From Blastococcus sp. HT6-4 (lineage in GTDB: Bacteria > Actinomycetota > Actinomycetes > Mycobacteriales > Geodermatophilaceae), in assembly GCF_039679125.1 (NCBI RefSeq), contig NZ_CP155551.1:1550001-1614000 (forward strand): DNA of 64,000 nucleotides, read 5' to 3'. The position numbers were made by a program, and so were the translations under genes. Positions 63,722 through 64,000 of the stretch are shown here, one piece after another. The number at the start of each line of letters is the position of its first letter. Position 1 is the first letter of the stretch. A model generated the notes under the pieces. That model was given only the letters and a program-made list of their open reading frames with translations, searched no databases and was not told the DNA's origin.

Positions 63722-63876
63722 GCACCGCGAGGACGACGGGGGAGCGAGCATCGCAGCGAGGCGGCCGCCGACAGGGAGTGAGCATCGCAGCGAGGGACGA
63801 GCGAGGAGCGGAGCGACCGCGGAGGCGGCCTGTGTCGCCGAGCGAGGAGCGGAACGAGCCCGGAGTCGAGCGATGA
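63718..63876 (+). CDS. micro-ORF 3 in murG-murC relay
   Basis: 52 residues, the same peptide as micro-ORF 2 except the last residue (Arg for Gln). Its TGA overlaps the murC ATG. Confidence 0.4.
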   Translation: MSTARTTGERASQRGGRRQGVSIAARDERGAERPRRRPVSPSEERNEPGVER

Positions 63877-64000
63877 GCGCTGCTGACGTCGCGGCCTGGA
63901 CCGGCCCGGTCCCGTCGCTGCCCGAGCTGGGGCGGGTCCACTTCATCGGCATCGGTGGTGCGGGGATGAGCGGGATCGCCCGCATCCTGCTCGCCCGCGG
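63873..64000 (+). CDS. murC: UDP-MurNAc:L-alanine ligase, 5' part only
   Basis: 42 codons before the window ends. N-terminal [25 protein letters not shown] is the uridine-nucleotide fold signature of MurC. ATG overlaps the stop of micro-ORF 3. Order murG-murC is that of actinobacterial dcw clusters. Confidence 0.93.
   Translation, partial: [42 protein letters not shown]

Larger units (their letters stand above)
63483..63872 (+). repeat. three tandem repeat units (80, 155, 155 bp) at the murG-murC junction
   Basis: Units 63483-63562, 63563-63717 and 63718-63872. Each begins ATGAGC(A/G)CCGCGAGGACG and ends GAACGAGCCCGGAGTCGAGC(A/G). Units 2 and 3 are identical except for the last base; unit 1 lacks 75 bp from the middle. 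The sequence GAGCGATGAGCGC occurs at both outer edges (murG end and murC start). Shares GAGCATCGCAGCGAGG and GAGCGAGGAGCGGA blocks with 59260-59415. Confidence 0.9.

Noticed and set aside
63483..63872. Tandem repeats resembling a CRISPR or minisatellite array
   Set aside because: Units are directly abutting, up to 155 bp long, with no unique spacers and no cas genes; they read as coupled open frames.

Overview
The window is very GC-rich, densely packed actinobacterial chromosome. Gene content and order follow the Mycobacterium tuberculosis block running from Rv2182c down to Rv2152c: acyltransferase, RNase AS, class II DAHP synthase, a PknL-position kinase with its Rv2175c-type DNA-binding protein, a prenyl synthase divergent from metF, then the dcw division/cell-wall cluster from mraZ into murC. 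Carotenoid genes, a DAP-type MurE, many GTG starts and many leaderless promoters point to a pigmented soil actinobacterium, most likely Geodermatophilaceae or a relative. That placement is inference from content; no rRNA gene is present. I see no tRNA, CRISPR array, prophage or transposase.

Layout. 1-6.4 kb: end of a TIGR00300-type gene, a short membrane/hydrolase operon, a lysophosphatidate-type acyltransferase, RidA, RNase AS and a Cache-domain chemoreceptor. 6.4-12.8 kb: an NmrA-like reductase, phosphofructokinase, DAHP synthase, threonine aldolase, a DUF559 nuclease gene bracketed by two related 66-bp palindromes, and endonuclease IV. 12.8-20.6 kb: PASTA kinase, an FMN hydroxy-acid oxidase and the Rv2175c homologue (divergent, start codons 13 bp apart), then carotenoid genes crtYc-crtYd converging on crtE-crtI-crtB. 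20.7-31.8 kb: metF, transporter, lipase, CDP-alcohol transferase, adoK, and a leftward operon with five consecutive 4-bp GTGA overlaps (ybaK, GNAT, CrtO-like oxidase, cruF, CruG-like glycosyltransferase, flavin reductase) that looks like a second carotenoid-tailoring locus. 31.9-36.8 kb: an SOS operator followed by DUF6504, a HEPN protein and dnaE2, with no imuA'/imuB. 37-45.7 kb: hydrolases, a methyltransferase, a phosphodiesterase, a three-gene operon of an Asp/Gly/Ala repeat protein, a JmjC oxygenase and a ferredoxin-like protein, a second SOS operator with dinB, and DUF3040. 45.9-50.6 kb: MoxR, DUF58 and transglutaminase. 50.7-64 kb: dcw cluster mraZ, rsmH, ftsL-like, ftsI, murE, murF, mraY, murD, ftsW, murG, murC (cut by the window end).

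The most unusual signal is at three stop/start junctions: HEPN-dnaE2, mraY-murD and murG-murC. Repeat-like DNA has entered exactly where neighbouring genes overlap as GTGA or ATGA. The motif is copied on both sides, and the inserts read as small open frames that keep the ribosome's path continuous. At murG-murC there are three tandem units (80, 155 and 155 bp), each an ATG...TGA micro-ORF joined to the next by ATGA. Other points worth a second look are the long palindromes around both LexA boxes, the back-to-back leaderless promoters at 15988-16000, and the repeat-peptide/JmjC/ferredoxin operon.
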